Source of the DNA: Tsukamurella conjunctivitidis
GTDB taxonomy: Bacteria; Actinomycetota; Actinomycetes; Mycobacteriales; Mycobacteriaceae
Assembly (NCBI RefSeq): GCF_007858475.1
Contig: NZ_VIGX01000002.1
Location: 496,001-560,000 of the forward strand
Reading direction: 5' to 3'
DNA: 64,000 nt
This document shows positions 51,061 through 57,544 of the stretch, piece by piece. Positions within the stretch are counted from its first letter, which is position 1; every line of letters starts with the position of its first letter. Under the pieces are notes generated by a model. It was given only the letters and a program-made list of their open reading frames with translations. It did no database searches and was not told the DNA's origin. The position numbers were made by a program, and so were the translations under genes.

Positions 51061-51170
51061 CCAGCACTGACGTAGATCGCACCGAGTCCCCTACCTGGTG
51101 GGACAAGTTGCGACACTCCGTCGACGAATTCTTCCGCCGCGGCGAGCAAGGAACGAAGCTCTACCCCTAG
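51057..51170 (+). CDS. Candidate 37-aa ORF overlapping the csp stop codon
   Basis: Reading from CTG 51057, the frame gives [20 protein letters not shown], then [17 protein letters not shown] and TAG. The sequence has balanced, protein-like composition with two Trp and one coherent charged helix. CTG lies across the csp TGA (CTGA). No ATG, GTG or TTG is available just upstream in this frame. It could start at CUG by re-initiation, be reached by -1 frameshifting at the csp end, or be chance. The terminator lies 27 bp after its stop, so it would be on the csp mRNA. Confidence 0.4.
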   Translation: MTSTDVDRTESPTWWDKLRHSVDEFFRRGEQGTKLYP

Positions 51171-51196
51171 CGGCTGATACACCGACCTACCGGGTC

Positions 51197-51226
51197 ACTG
51201 GCCCCCGCCGAAAGGCGGGGGCCAGT
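51197..51226 (+). terminator. Intrinsic terminator of the csp transcript
   Basis: A perfect 13-bp stem, ACTGGCCCCCGCC pairing with GGCGGGGGCCAGT around a GAAA tetraloop, followed by TTTCGTT. It is the strongest terminator in the window. Placed after the csp mini-ORF and before the leftward DUF5994-like gene end (51264), it could work in both directions. Confidence 0.88.
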
Positions 51227-51263
51227 TTCGTTGCCATGGGTGCGGCGCTTTCACCGCGCGGGG

Positions 51264-51686
51264 TCAATCCGGCGCGTGCGCGACGTGACCGCCTGCGCCG
51301 TGCCTAGTGGGCGGCACGACTGTGAGTCGGAGGATGTGCCCTGTGTCCGCCTGCACGCGCATCTCCTCGCGCGGCTGATCACGCTCCGGGGCGTCGAGGA
51401 CGAGACCGTTGAGGTGCATCCCCTGAAGTCGCCCGGCAGTTTCGTAGTTCCATGCGAATGTGATTCGCTCGACGCTCCGTCCGAGCGCCAGCCCGCAGCT
51501 GTAGGCGAGGTCGTGGATCTCGGCAGCGTAGTCGGTCGAGCGAGGCCACCACAGGCCGGCTTTCAGGTCCTCGTCGAGGTCCAGTCGTACGCGCTGTGTG
51601 CCGGTGTCCAACCGGTGCTTGGCGTGAGGGGAGCTCAACGCGCCATGTTCGTTGGCGGTTGATGAGGTCGGATGGGCATCGCTCAC
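51264..51686 (-). CDS. DUF5994-like protein, copy 3 (last gene of accessory operon)
   Basis: 140 aa from GTG 51686. The core motif GLWWPRSTDYAAEIHDLAYS (residues 44-63) is followed by ERITFAWNYETAGRLQ, strands ending LVLDAPERD, and a C-terminal ILRLTVVPP. This is the pattern of the family I know as DUF5994 (G-x-W-W-P-R-S-x-D-L-x-x-E-L). Members are common in Mycobacteriales, with function unknown. It is the most distant of the three copies here and lies 37 bp after copy 2. Confidence 0.68.
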   Translation of the reverse strand: MSDAHPTSSTANEHGALSSPHAKHRLDTGTQRVRLDLDEDLKAGLWWPRSTDYAAEIHDLAYSCGLALGRSVERITFAWNYETAGRLQGMHLNGLVLDAPERDQPREEMRVQADTGHILRLTVVPPTRHGAGGHVAHAPD

Positions 51687-51723
51687 ACCGTTCCGCTCTG
51701 GCGTGATGCGATAGGTGCATCGC

Positions 51724-52155
51724 TCATGCGGGTAGATTGCGGGCGGCGATCTCTTCCGCGGCCGATGTGGACGCGTCAGGGGCGATGAGGGCGTAGATGA
51801 TCGCGACTCGGGGGCCGCTGAAGACCACCAGCCCCGCGGTGACGAGAAGGCGGGTTGCGATGGCGTCGCCGTCGCGCGCCGGGAGTTGGCGGGCACGTGT
51901 CGTCCAATCCGCGGGGCTGAAGTGGATGCACTCGAGAGCCTGGAGCTTCAACCCGACCGACGGGAGCACGGTCGGAAGCTCGGCCTGCAGATCACGACTG
52001 CGGGGCCACCACACGCCGTCGATCCCGCGCGTGAGAGCGGTCCTGTGCGGTAGGAGGACTCGGCCGGGTATCGGCGTCGGGGTTCCGTCCCGGGTGAGTC
52101 CCCGGCTGAGGAGTCGGCGTAGGGCCTCGGGCCCGGGCTGTGCGCGTGATCTCAC
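51724..52155 (-). CDS. DUF5994-like protein, copy 2
   Basis: 143 aa from GTG 52155, overlapping the stop of the upstream 102-aa gene (GTGA). It contains GVWWPRSRDLQAELPTVLPS, then ALECIHFSPADWTTRARQLP, matching the same family motif. The C-terminal VAIIYALIAPDAS resembles the end of copy 1. Together with copies 1 and 3 it suggests tandem duplication and divergence within a phage operon. Confidence 0.72.
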   Translation of the reverse strand: MRSRAQPGPEALRRLLSRGLTRDGTPTPIPGRVLLPHRTALTRGIDGVWWPRSRDLQAELPTVLPSVGLKLQALECIHFSPADWTTRARQLPARDGDAIATRLLVTAGLVVFSGPRVAIIYALIAPDASTSAAEEIAARNLPA

Positions 52156-52460
52156 TCGACGCCCGGGTCGGTGGAAATGACTGCCCTCGCGTCATCGCGC
52201 GCGGTGGTCAAGGCTGCGATGACGCTATCGAGGACGGCGATCGGGATCCCGATTCGCCGCGGCGACTTCTGGTCGGTGACCAGTAGTTCGACATCGGCGG
52301 CGGAAATGTCGCCGGCCTTGTTGTTGAGCGTCTTGATCGTGGTCTCGATGGTGACCTGGCGGTGGGTCAGTGTGCGGGCCGACCACCATCGTTCGACGGA
52401 GCCGTCGAGGTTGCGGTAGGTCGTGATGGGGTCCAGATCCATGCGCAGGTGATCGTTCAT
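52152..52460 (-). CDS. Hypothetical protein between DUF5994-like copies
   Basis: 102 aa starting MNDHLRMDLDPITTYRNLDG. Two stretches stand out: SVERWWSARTLTHRQVTIET, and a helical SPRRIGIPIAVLDSVIAALT. It overlaps both neighbours by 4 bp (ATGA and GTGA). It has no recognised domain; the fixed spacing suggests that it acts with the DUF5994-like proteins. Confidence 0.68.
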   Translation of the reverse strand: MNDHLRMDLDPITTYRNLDGSVERWWSARTLTHRQVTIETTIKTLNNKAGDISAADVELLVTDQKSPRRIGIPIAVLDSVIAALTTARDDARAVISTDPGVE

Positions 52461-52993
52461 GGCGATACCTCAGCGACAGGCGGAGCTGTTCGGGAAGCCG
52501 GCGGTGCATGGCCGCCCTCGTTGTCCCACACGCGCTCAGCGTCCTGCCGTTGATGGAGCCTCGATGTGGTCTCAGCCGCTTTCACGTTGAAGGCGTGCGC
52601 GAACTGGGATAGAGCGCCGGTCATGGCGAGCACGGAGGCCAGCTCCGCGACCTCCTGTTCCGTGCCTGGAGGGATCAGAGCGCACACCAACGAGGACTTG
52701 ATTCCAACGAATCGAACTGTGTCGAGCTCCTGCGTGGTGTAGCCGTCCAGCCGAACGACATCGCCGTCGATCAGCACCTTCCGAGGAGCAGCGTCCCAGT
52801 TGGAATAGCGATAGCACACCCTCTCAAGTCCGCAGACGCGGTCGCGGAGGAGCGGATATACCTGCTGCAGTTCGTCATGCAGGTCGCGTGAGCGAGGCCA
52901 CCAGACGCCGTCGACTGCGCCGACGATCGAGCCGATCGGTTTCAGTTCGAACCGCGCAGGGACAGGTGCCATAGGGGGAAGTGGATGCGTCAT
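52457..52993 (-). CDS. DUF5994-like protein, copy 1
   Basis: 178 aa from ATG 52993. Family motif GVWWPRSRDLHDELQQVYPL, then CYRYSNWDAAPRKVLIDGDV, VVRLDGYTTQELDTVRFVG, and VCALIPPGTEQEVAEL. It is the longest and most complete copy, with a charged C-terminal extension (KAAETTSRLHQRQDAERVWD). Its ATG overlaps the stop of a 25-aa peptide gene. Confidence 0.75.
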   Translation of the reverse strand: MTHPLPPMAPVPARFELKPIGSIVGAVDGVWWPRSRDLHDELQQVYPLLRDRVCGLERVCYRYSNWDAAPRKVLIDGDVVRLDGYTTQELDTVRFVGIKSSLVCALIPPGTEQEVAELASVLAMTGALSQFAHAFNVKAAETTSRLHQRQDAERVWDNEGGHAPPASRTAPPVAEVSP

Positions 52994-53067
52994 GAGGACG
53001 CTCCGATCCGGAACAGAATTCCGATGAGCAAGCCGAGAGCACCAAGGGGATCCCGGTGGGAAATCAA
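52990..53067 (-). CDS. 25-residue membrane peptide leading the accessory operon
   Basis: From TTG 53067 the frame reads LISHRDPLGALGLLIGILFR then IGASS and TGA. One hydrophobic helix is visible. GAGGGTGAG immediately precedes the TTG, and the stop overlaps the ATG of copy 1 by 4 bp (ATGA), the same spacing as the genes downstream. It is too short for usual calling; the overlap pattern and SD are the evidence. Confidence 0.45.
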   Translation of the reverse strand: MISHRDPLGALGLLIGILFRIGASS

Positions 53068-53126
53068 CTCACCCTCAGTCTACGCCCCGCGGCTCTCGTG
53101 CGCTGTTCTCGCTCAATAGCGTTCGC

Positions 53127-53225
53127 TCAGCTCATGCTCCAAGCGAGGAGAACCGCGACCACCCCGCCAACGATCCACGGCCACTTGCGACGACGCTTGG
53201 GCTCTATTTCTCGTTGTTCGCTCAT
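53127..53225 (-). CDS. 32-residue single-helix membrane peptide
   Basis: MSEQREIEPKRRRKWPWIVG, then GVVAVLLAWSMS: a basic N-terminus and one membrane helix. The ATG has AGGGAAG just upstream. This pattern (KRRRKWPWIVGGVV) is common at the start of small actinobacterial and phage membrane proteins, so this could be a complete small protein or a truncated one. Confidence 0.5.
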   Translation of the reverse strand: MSEQREIEPKRRRKWPWIVGGVVAVLLAWSMS

Positions 53226-53335
53226 CTTCCCTGTCTACCGGAACTGATCGCAGCGTGCCCGTGGCGTGGCCTCGTTGGCGCCTGGACGTCTTCCGCGTCA
53301 ATCGGTGTCTGCAAATCAGGCGTACGCTATACCGC

Positions 53336-53500
53336 ATGATGGGTTGGCGGGTACGCATCGGAGGGTGGAGTACCACCGTCCGAGCTGACGACCAGCCCAG
53401 CGCCGTCAGATCTGCGCTCGCGCGAGCAGCCAGAGTGGGCCTGGTGCAGAACTGGCCGCACAGTCAGCGAGTGCACGTGCGGCGACTGCGGTCAGCATGA
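53336..53500 (+). CDS. Small basic hypothetical protein, probably leaderless
   Basis: 54 aa from ATG 53336 (an in-frame ATG follows at 53339): MMGWRVRIGGWSTTVRADDQ, then PSAVRSALARAARVG. Upstream TACGCTATACC could serve as a -10 directly before the start. The N-terminal WRVRIGGWSTTVRADD resembles a small beta-hairpin. It is the only rightward gene between csp and the late genes and ends just before a bidirectional terminator. Confidence 0.4.
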   Translation: MMGWRVRIGGWSTTVRADDQPSAVRSALARAARVGLVQNWPHSQRVHVRRLRSA

Positions 53501-53510
53501 ACGATTAAGG

Positions 53511-53549
53511 CGGCTCCAATCTGTAATTCTCGGTTACAGTTTGGGGCCG
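53511..53549. terminator. Bidirectional terminator between late lysis genes and the accessory region
   Basis: CGGCTCCAATCTGTAA (53511-53526) pairs with TTACAGTTTGGGGCCG (53534-53549) with two non-Watson-Crick positions and a 7-nt loop. TTTCTC follows on the plus strand. It lies 24 bp after the last leftward lysis-region gene (stop 53573) and 11 bp after the rightward 54-aa gene, so it can stop both. Confidence 0.75.
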
Positions 53550-53572
53550 TTTCTCATGCTCGCGACCAACGG

Positions 53573-53968
53573 CTACACCAGGTCGCGGAGTCGTTCCGGC
53601 GGCTCCGGGATCGGTGCGTCTGGGGCGTGCCGACGGTGCGAGTCGATCAGCACCCGGATGTAGCCGATCGCGTCCCACCGCAGGCGCTTCTCCGCGGTCA
53701 GCTCGGCCTCGAGCCGGTCGAGGCGCGCGGTGAGTTCCTCGTAGTCCTCGTGCACCGCCTGGTACATCTCCTCGAGCCGCTTGATCTCGGACTGCGACAC
53801 CCGATAGCTGGCGGTCGCGGGCTCGCGGTTGTGCCACCAGCGCGCCGCCGCGCCGAGGATGCCGGGCGCGCGGGCGGCGGTCTTCGATAGCAGCGCGGGC
53901 GGGCCGACGAGCAGGAAGATCACGAGCCACACGAGCGGCGGGATCCCCACGGGCGCGTCTGCGGTCAC
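53573..53968 (-). CDS. Membrane-anchored coiled-coil phage protein (holin-like)
   Basis: 131 aa from GTG 53968 (GTGA overlap with upstream gene). One N-terminal helix, PPLVWLVIFLLVGPPALLS, then a long coiled coil (about 55-100: SEIKRLEEMYQAVHEDYEEL, ARLDRLEAELTAEKRLR). One helix plus a coiled coil near the lysin genes matches the DUF2746-type putative holins of actinobacteriophages, though the exact role is uncertain. Confidence 0.65.
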   Translation of the reverse strand: MTADAPVGIPPLVWLVIFLLVGPPALLSKTAARAPGILGAAARWWHNREPATASYRVSQSEIKRLEEMYQAVHEDYEELTARLDRLEAELTAEKRLRWDAIGYIRVLIDSHRRHAPDAPIPEPPERLRDLV

Positions 53969-54381
53969 TGGCGTACTCCCCTGGTCTGGTCGGCGTAGCC
54001 GAGCGCGGACAGCCACGACGAGAACGCCACGATGAGGTACACCCATGGGCCGCGGAACCCGCCCAGCTCGTCGATCTGCGATGAGCCGACGCCGACGGCG
54101 AGCGCGAACCACAGGACGCCGGCCACATGCAGCCCGGTGATACAGGTACGCGGCCACCGTGCGACGTACCCCCCGACGGCGAGCACCCCGGCCAGGATGA
54201 ACAGGACGCCCCACACCGTCGCGGGCACGGACTGCTCGACGACGGACTGCGCCGCCGCGTTCTCGCCGAGCATGAAGTCCGCGCCCGCGACCGGCGACGC
54301 CGACACGAGCAGGAACATCGTGGGCCACCGGTAGCGCGGCGGCAGCAGCGGCGACCACGTACCGCGCCGGATGCGGATCAC
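53965..54381 (-). CDS. Four-helix phage membrane protein (possible holin)
   Basis: 138 aa. Hydrophobic segments at about 19-35, 52-72, 82-100 and 112-128. It lies in the lysis cassette between two other small membrane proteins, with stop/start overlaps on both sides. A holin or antiholin role is inferred from position only. Confidence 0.6.
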   Translation of the reverse strand: MIRIRRGTWSPLLPPRYRWPTMFLLVSASPVAGADFMLGENAAAQSVVEQSVPATVWGVLFILAGVLAVGGYVARWPRTCITGLHVAGVLWFALAVGVGSSQIDELGGFRGPWVYLIVAFSSWLSALGYADQTRGVRQ

Positions 54382-54764
54382 GACGGCCAGCCGAGCCGCC
54401 GGCGCACCTCGGCCTGCGCGGCGTCGATGCCCTGGTTCAGCTCGTGCGGCAGCGGTACGCCCGCCTGCACCTGGTCGACGATGCTGTCGGCCTGCCGCTG
54501 GGCCTCACGGGCGGCCTTCTTGGCGGCGCGCTCGGCGACGATCACCGGCAGCGTCGGCAGGGTCGCGACGTCGGCCGCGCTCGCCGCGCTCTTGAAGATC
54601 GACTGCGCGGTGGTCAGCAGCACGGCGGCGCCGAGCTGCAGCAGGTCCTCGCGCGTCGACGGGAACACGACCAGCACGGTGAGCGCGGTCTGCCCTGCGG
54701 TGGCGACGGCCCGGTTCACCCAGCCGGGCGCGAGCAGCGGCCCCTGGATTGCGTCCTTGAACAT
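54378..54764 (-). CDS. Probable holin-like phage protein
   Basis: 128 aa from ATG 54764 (TGATG overlap with upstream gene). Starts MFKDAIQGPLLAPGWVNRAV, with two hydrophobic helices (about 20-38 and 45-62, TALTVLVVFPS and LQLGAAVLLTTAQSIF), then a charged helical tail ending AQAEVRRRLGWPS. Size, two helices and a basic tail directly after lysA fit a small phage holin. Confidence 0.62.
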   Translation of the reverse strand: MFKDAIQGPLLAPGWVNRAVATAGQTALTVLVVFPSTREDLLQLGAAVLLTTAQSIFKSAASAADVATLPTLPVIVAERAAKKAAREAQRQADSIVDQVQAGVPLPHELNQGIDAAQAEVRRRLGWPS

Positions 54765-54949
54765 CACCGGCCTGCCTTCCGTGCGATCGAGCGGAGGTTG
54801 AGCACCCACACCAGGCCGTCGACGAGCACGGTCACCGGCCAGGAGTTGAGGATGCGGCGCGCGCGGTTTGGCACCGGCGACAGGATCGCGTCGACGGGCA
54901 TGGCGGGCAGAAAGCGGAGGCGGTCTATCAGACCGGGGCGGCGCTTCAC
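54764..54949 (-). CDS. Small basic phage protein in the lysis cassette
   Basis: 61 aa from GTG 54949, which overlaps the lysA stop (GTGA): VKRRPGLIDRLRFLPAMPVD, then SWPVTVLVDGLVWVLNLRSI. Strongly basic, with one weakly hydrophobic C-terminal helix. Function unknown. Confidence 0.6.
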   Translation of the reverse strand: MKRRPGLIDRLRFLPAMPVDAILSPVPNRARRILNSWPVTVLVDGLVWVLNLRSIARKAGR

Positions 54950-55152
54950 GGCTTCACCCCGGCGGCCGCGGCGAGGGCGCGGATGATGCGGCCCTGCTCG
55001 GCCACCTCGTCGCGGAGCTTCTTGTTGTCGAGGCGCATCTGCTCGACCTTCGCGTCGTTGAGCAGCACGTACGTCGGCAGATCGGCCTTGAAGGTCGAGC
55101 GCTGGCCGGTGTCGGGGTCGACGTACAGCGACTGGTACTGGGTGTTGTCCAT
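54946..55152 (-). CDS. Internal start in lysA producing the C-terminal coiled-coil domain alone
   Basis: Within lysA, GGAGG (55160-55164) lies exactly 7 nt before an in-frame ATG (Met371). It would give a 68-aa product: MDNTQYQSLYVDPDTGQRST, then a helix KVEQMRLDNKKLRDEVAEQG. GGAGG here encodes Gly-Gly, so it could be chance, but spacing and match are ideal and the ATG falls at the domain border. Some endolysins are known to use an internal start to supply extra C-terminal domains for oligomer assembly. Confidence 0.5.
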   Translation of the reverse strand: MDNTQYQSLYVDPDTGQRSTFKADLPTYVLLNDAKVEQMRLDNKKLRDEVAEQGRIIRALAAAAGVKP

Positions 55153-56262
55153 GAGGAAACCTCCGTCGTTGGTGGATGGGAGCAGTCGGTCGCCGAGCGC
55201 GAGGCACCTGCTCCACCGCGCGCGCCGGTCGTCGATTCCGTTGGTGCCGCCGTTGATCGCTCGGGTGGCACCGTCGAGGTCCCGTGCGTCCGAGAGGCGG
55301 TTGAGCTGGGGGCGCGCCGCGGTCCAGTACCAGACCGGGCCGATGAACCCGTACCGGTCCGAGGCGAGCTCGGCGGGCTGGTCGACGAAGTACGTCGACG
55401 AGGGCACGAGGCCGCGGCCAAAGGCCCACTGCGAGCACGCGGTGTAGTTCGCGCGGCCGGTCACCTGGATCGGGCCGCGCCCCTTGAAGCGGCGGCCGTC
55501 GCCGGGCTGCGTGTTCCCGAGATCCGTGCGCCCCTCGTAGGCGGAGCCGTCGGCGATCTCCTCCATCCAGCGCAGGCCGCCGGACTCGTGGCCGAGCTGT
55601 GCGCACCACATCGCGGCGCGGTTGACGTTCGTGATGTCGGCGGCGCGCATGGCCTCGACGAACGCGGGGTGCAGCGCGGCGTACCGCTCGCGGGGCAGGC
55701 TGTTGCCCATCGCGTCGGCGAGGGTGTCGACCGTCATCCCCACGGGGGCCGCGGCGGGCTCGAGGCGGGCGTCGAGGTACCAGAAGTCGTGGAACAGCGG
55801 ATCGTTCCAGGCACGGGCGCCGTCGTAGAGGAAGACGCCGTCGCCCTGGGACTCCCAGTCGACGCCGCGCGCCGCTTCGACGACCGGCCCGCCGGGCTGG
55901 TCCATCGTCATCAGCGTGCACGCGGTGTGCGAGTAGATCCCGCCGCCGCCGTGCTGCAGGCCGACGAGCATGACGGGCTTGAAGGGCAGCGCGGCGACGC
56001 CGCCCGCGGGGAGCCGCTTGAACCCGAGGTCGAAGACGATCTGGTGGTTGAGGCGGAACGACTCGGTCGAGCCGTAGCGGTTCCCGGGCCAGTCGGCGCG
56101 GCCGCCGTACCAGGCCGCGGTCTGCAGCACGAGCCCCGAGCAGTCGGTGGTGTCGCGCGGGTTGCGAGTGAACGCGCCGCCGTAGCCGTACGGGAGCCCG
56201 GCGCGGGCACGGGCGAGGTCGTGGACCTCTTGCGCGCGCTGCCGCGTGATGATCATGGTCAT
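54946..56262 (-). CDS. lysA: Lysin A: NlpC/P60-like peptidase plus GH19 muramidase/chitinase
   Basis: 438 aa from ATG 56262. N-terminal domain (about 8-165): PYGYGGAFTRNPRDTTDCSG with the nucleophile Cys41 and His112 in GIYSHTACT, an NlpC/P60-type peptidase. The middle domain (about 195-345) is glycoside hydrolase 19: CAQLGHESGGLRWMEEIADG (catalytic Glu226), then GDGRRFKGRGPIQVTGRANY. The end (371-438) is a separate coiled-coil segment that also has its own start signal. It cuts peptidoglycan at host lysis. It overlaps lysB (ATGA) and the 61-aa gene (GTGA). Confidence 0.9.
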   Translation of the reverse strand: MTMIITRQRAQEVHDLARARAGLPYGYGGAFTRNPRDTTDCSGLVLQTAAWYGGRADWPGNRYGSTESFRLNHQIVFDLGFKRLPAGGVAALPFKPVMLVGLQHGGGGIYSHTACTLMTMDQPGGPVVEAARGVDWESQGDGVFLYDGARAWNDPLFHDFWYLDARLEPAAAPVGMTVDTLADAMGNSLPRERYAALHPAFVEAMRAADITNVNRAAMWCAQLGHESGGLRWMEEIADGSAYEGRTDLGNTQPGDGRRFKGRGPIQVTGRANYTACSQWAFGRGLVPSSTYFVDQPAELASDRYGFIGPVWYWTAARPQLNRLSDARDLDGATRAINGGTNGIDDRRARWSRCLALGDRLLPSTNDGGFLMDNTQYQSLYVDPDTGQRSTFKADLPTYVLLNDAKVEQMRLDNKKLRDEVAEQGRIIRALAAAAGVKP

Positions 56263-57074
56263 GGTGCTGCCTTCCGGTCGAGGTCGTAGAGGATGTGGTG
56301 GGCGACCTGCTGCAGGTAGGTGCGGCGTATCCCGGGGATCGGCCACGCGGGGTCGCCGTAGCGGGTGTGCAGGTGTGGGTAGCCGCGGACCTCCTCGGCG
56401 GCGCGGGCGCCGCGGGGTGCGAGCTCGAGGAGCGTCGCCGGGTCGCGGCGGAACCGCTGCCACCATCCGGCGTTCTGCCACGCCTGCTTCCGCGCGAGGG
56501 CGAGGAGCTTGCCGGGCCAGGCGATGACGTCCTGCCAGGTGAAGCCCATCCACTCGGAGAAGTCGGCGATGTCGCGCACCAGCGAATCGGGGGTGGCGTC
56601 GCAGATGACGTCGCCGCGGATCGAGTACCAGCGGGCGCGGACCGTCGTGATCGGGCGCTGGCCGGCGACGCCCCACCCGTTGAAGTTCTGCGATTCGGTG
56701 GCGCCGTTGCTATCGGTGCCGCGGGGGCGCAGCGCGTCGGCGACGAGGTACACGCCAACCACCGCGGCGGCCAGCTCCGGGGTGAGGGCCGCGGCGACGT
56801 TCCCGGCGACGACGGCGCCCTGCGAGTAGCCGACGATCACGATCAGGTACCCGCGGGCCGCGTAGTCGCGGACCGCGGCGAGGAGGTTCGTCTCTCCGAC
56901 GGTGCGGGAGCGGCCGTAGCTCATCGGCAGCGCGTACTGCCGTGGGTAGTCGATCACCTTGGTCTCGACGCGGCCGGGCGCGAGGCGGGCGAGCTCGGCG
57001 GTGACGCCGCCGAGCATCCCGGCGGCGGGTTCTCCTGTGCCGGGGACGATGAGGACGATGGTGGGCTTGGGCAT
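56259..57074 (-). CDS. lysB: Lysin B, mycolylarabinogalactan esterase
   Basis: 271 aa alpha/beta-hydrolase of the phage cutinase type. The nucleophile is Ser84 in VIVGYSQGAVVAG. The Asp in RGDVICDATPDSL and the His in QQVAHHILYD complete a catalytic triad. Starts MPKPTIVLIVPGTGEPAAGM. Lysin B cleaves mycolic acids from arabinogalactan and is found only in phages of mycolic-acid bacteria, so it supports the host assignment. It precedes lysA with a 4-bp overlap. Confidence 0.9.
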   Translation of the reverse strand: MPKPTIVLIVPGTGEPAAGMLGGVTAELARLAPGRVETKVIDYPRQYALPMSYGRSRTVGETNLLAAVRDYAARGYLIVIVGYSQGAVVAGNVAAALTPELAAAVVGVYLVADALRPRGTDSNGATESQNFNGWGVAGQRPITTVRARWYSIRGDVICDATPDSLVRDIADFSEWMGFTWQDVIAWPGKLLALARKQAWQNAGWWQRFRRDPATLLELAPRGARAAEEVRGYPHLHTRYGDPAWPIPGIRRTYLQQVAHHILYDLDRKAAP

Positions 57075-57097
57075 GGCGGACCTCCTGCGGGTACGCG

Positions 57098-57137
57098 GGA
57101 GCCCCGCGTGCTGGTGCTCGCGGGGCTCGGGGGGGGG
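57098..57137. repeat. 10-bp hairpin beside a G10 tract
   Basis: GAGCCCCGCG (57098-57107) and CGCGGGGCTC (57118-57127) form a perfect stem with a 10-nt loop, followed by ten G (57128-57137; C10 on the coding strand), 9 bp after the stop of the 127-aa tail gene. A possible late terminator or attenuator between tail and lysis genes; the homopolymer is prone to slippage but lies outside coding sequence. Confidence 0.6.
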
Positions 57138-57146
57138 GTAACGGTT

Positions 57147-57530
57147 CTACTGCTCCTTGTGGCGGGTGCGCGGGGTGACGTCGATCGGCACCGCCTCCGC
57201 GTTCGACGTGAGCGACGAGTCGAGGTTCGCGGCCCACAGGTACGTGGATCCGTTCCACACGCTGTAGCTGCGCGCGGTCTTGTTCGGCGGCAGGCTGTAC
57301 CCGCATTTCGAGCCGACTGCGACGGCGTACCCGGCGTCGGCGCCGGACCCCATCGCGGACGCGGCCCAGGTGGTGGCCGCGCTCGCGGGCGTGGTGGCGA
57401 TCGGCGCGGCCGCGCCGGCACCGGACGCGGCGTGGACGGTGTCGCGGTCCTGCTCGTGGACCTTGACGACGTTTCCGAGGCTCGCCTTGTAGTCGCAGAC
57501 CTGCTTGTTGACGGCGTCTGTAGCTGGCAT
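57147..57530 (-). CDS. Hypothetical tail-region protein, 127 aa
   Basis: MPATDAVNKQVCDYKASLGN, an Ala-rich middle (SGAGAAAPIATTPASAATTW), then GYAVAVGSKCGYSLPPNKTA and a beta-rich end. No family recognised. It lies 14 bp after the Gly-rich tail protein and before the hairpin and lysB; probably a minor virion protein. Confidence 0.6.
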   Translation of the reverse strand: MPATDAVNKQVCDYKASLGNVVKVHEQDRDTVHAASGAGAAAPIATTPASAATTWAASAMGSGADAGYAVAVGSKCGYSLPPNKTARSYSVWNGSTYLWAANLDSSLTSNAEAVPIDVTPRTRHKEQ

Positions 57531-57544
57531 AGTGTTGTCTCCGT

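Noticed and set aside
53255-53335. Upstream extension of the 54-aa gene to 53255
   Set aside because: There is no SD, and the stretch holds the divergent promoters for the 32-aa peptide and the 54-aa gene.
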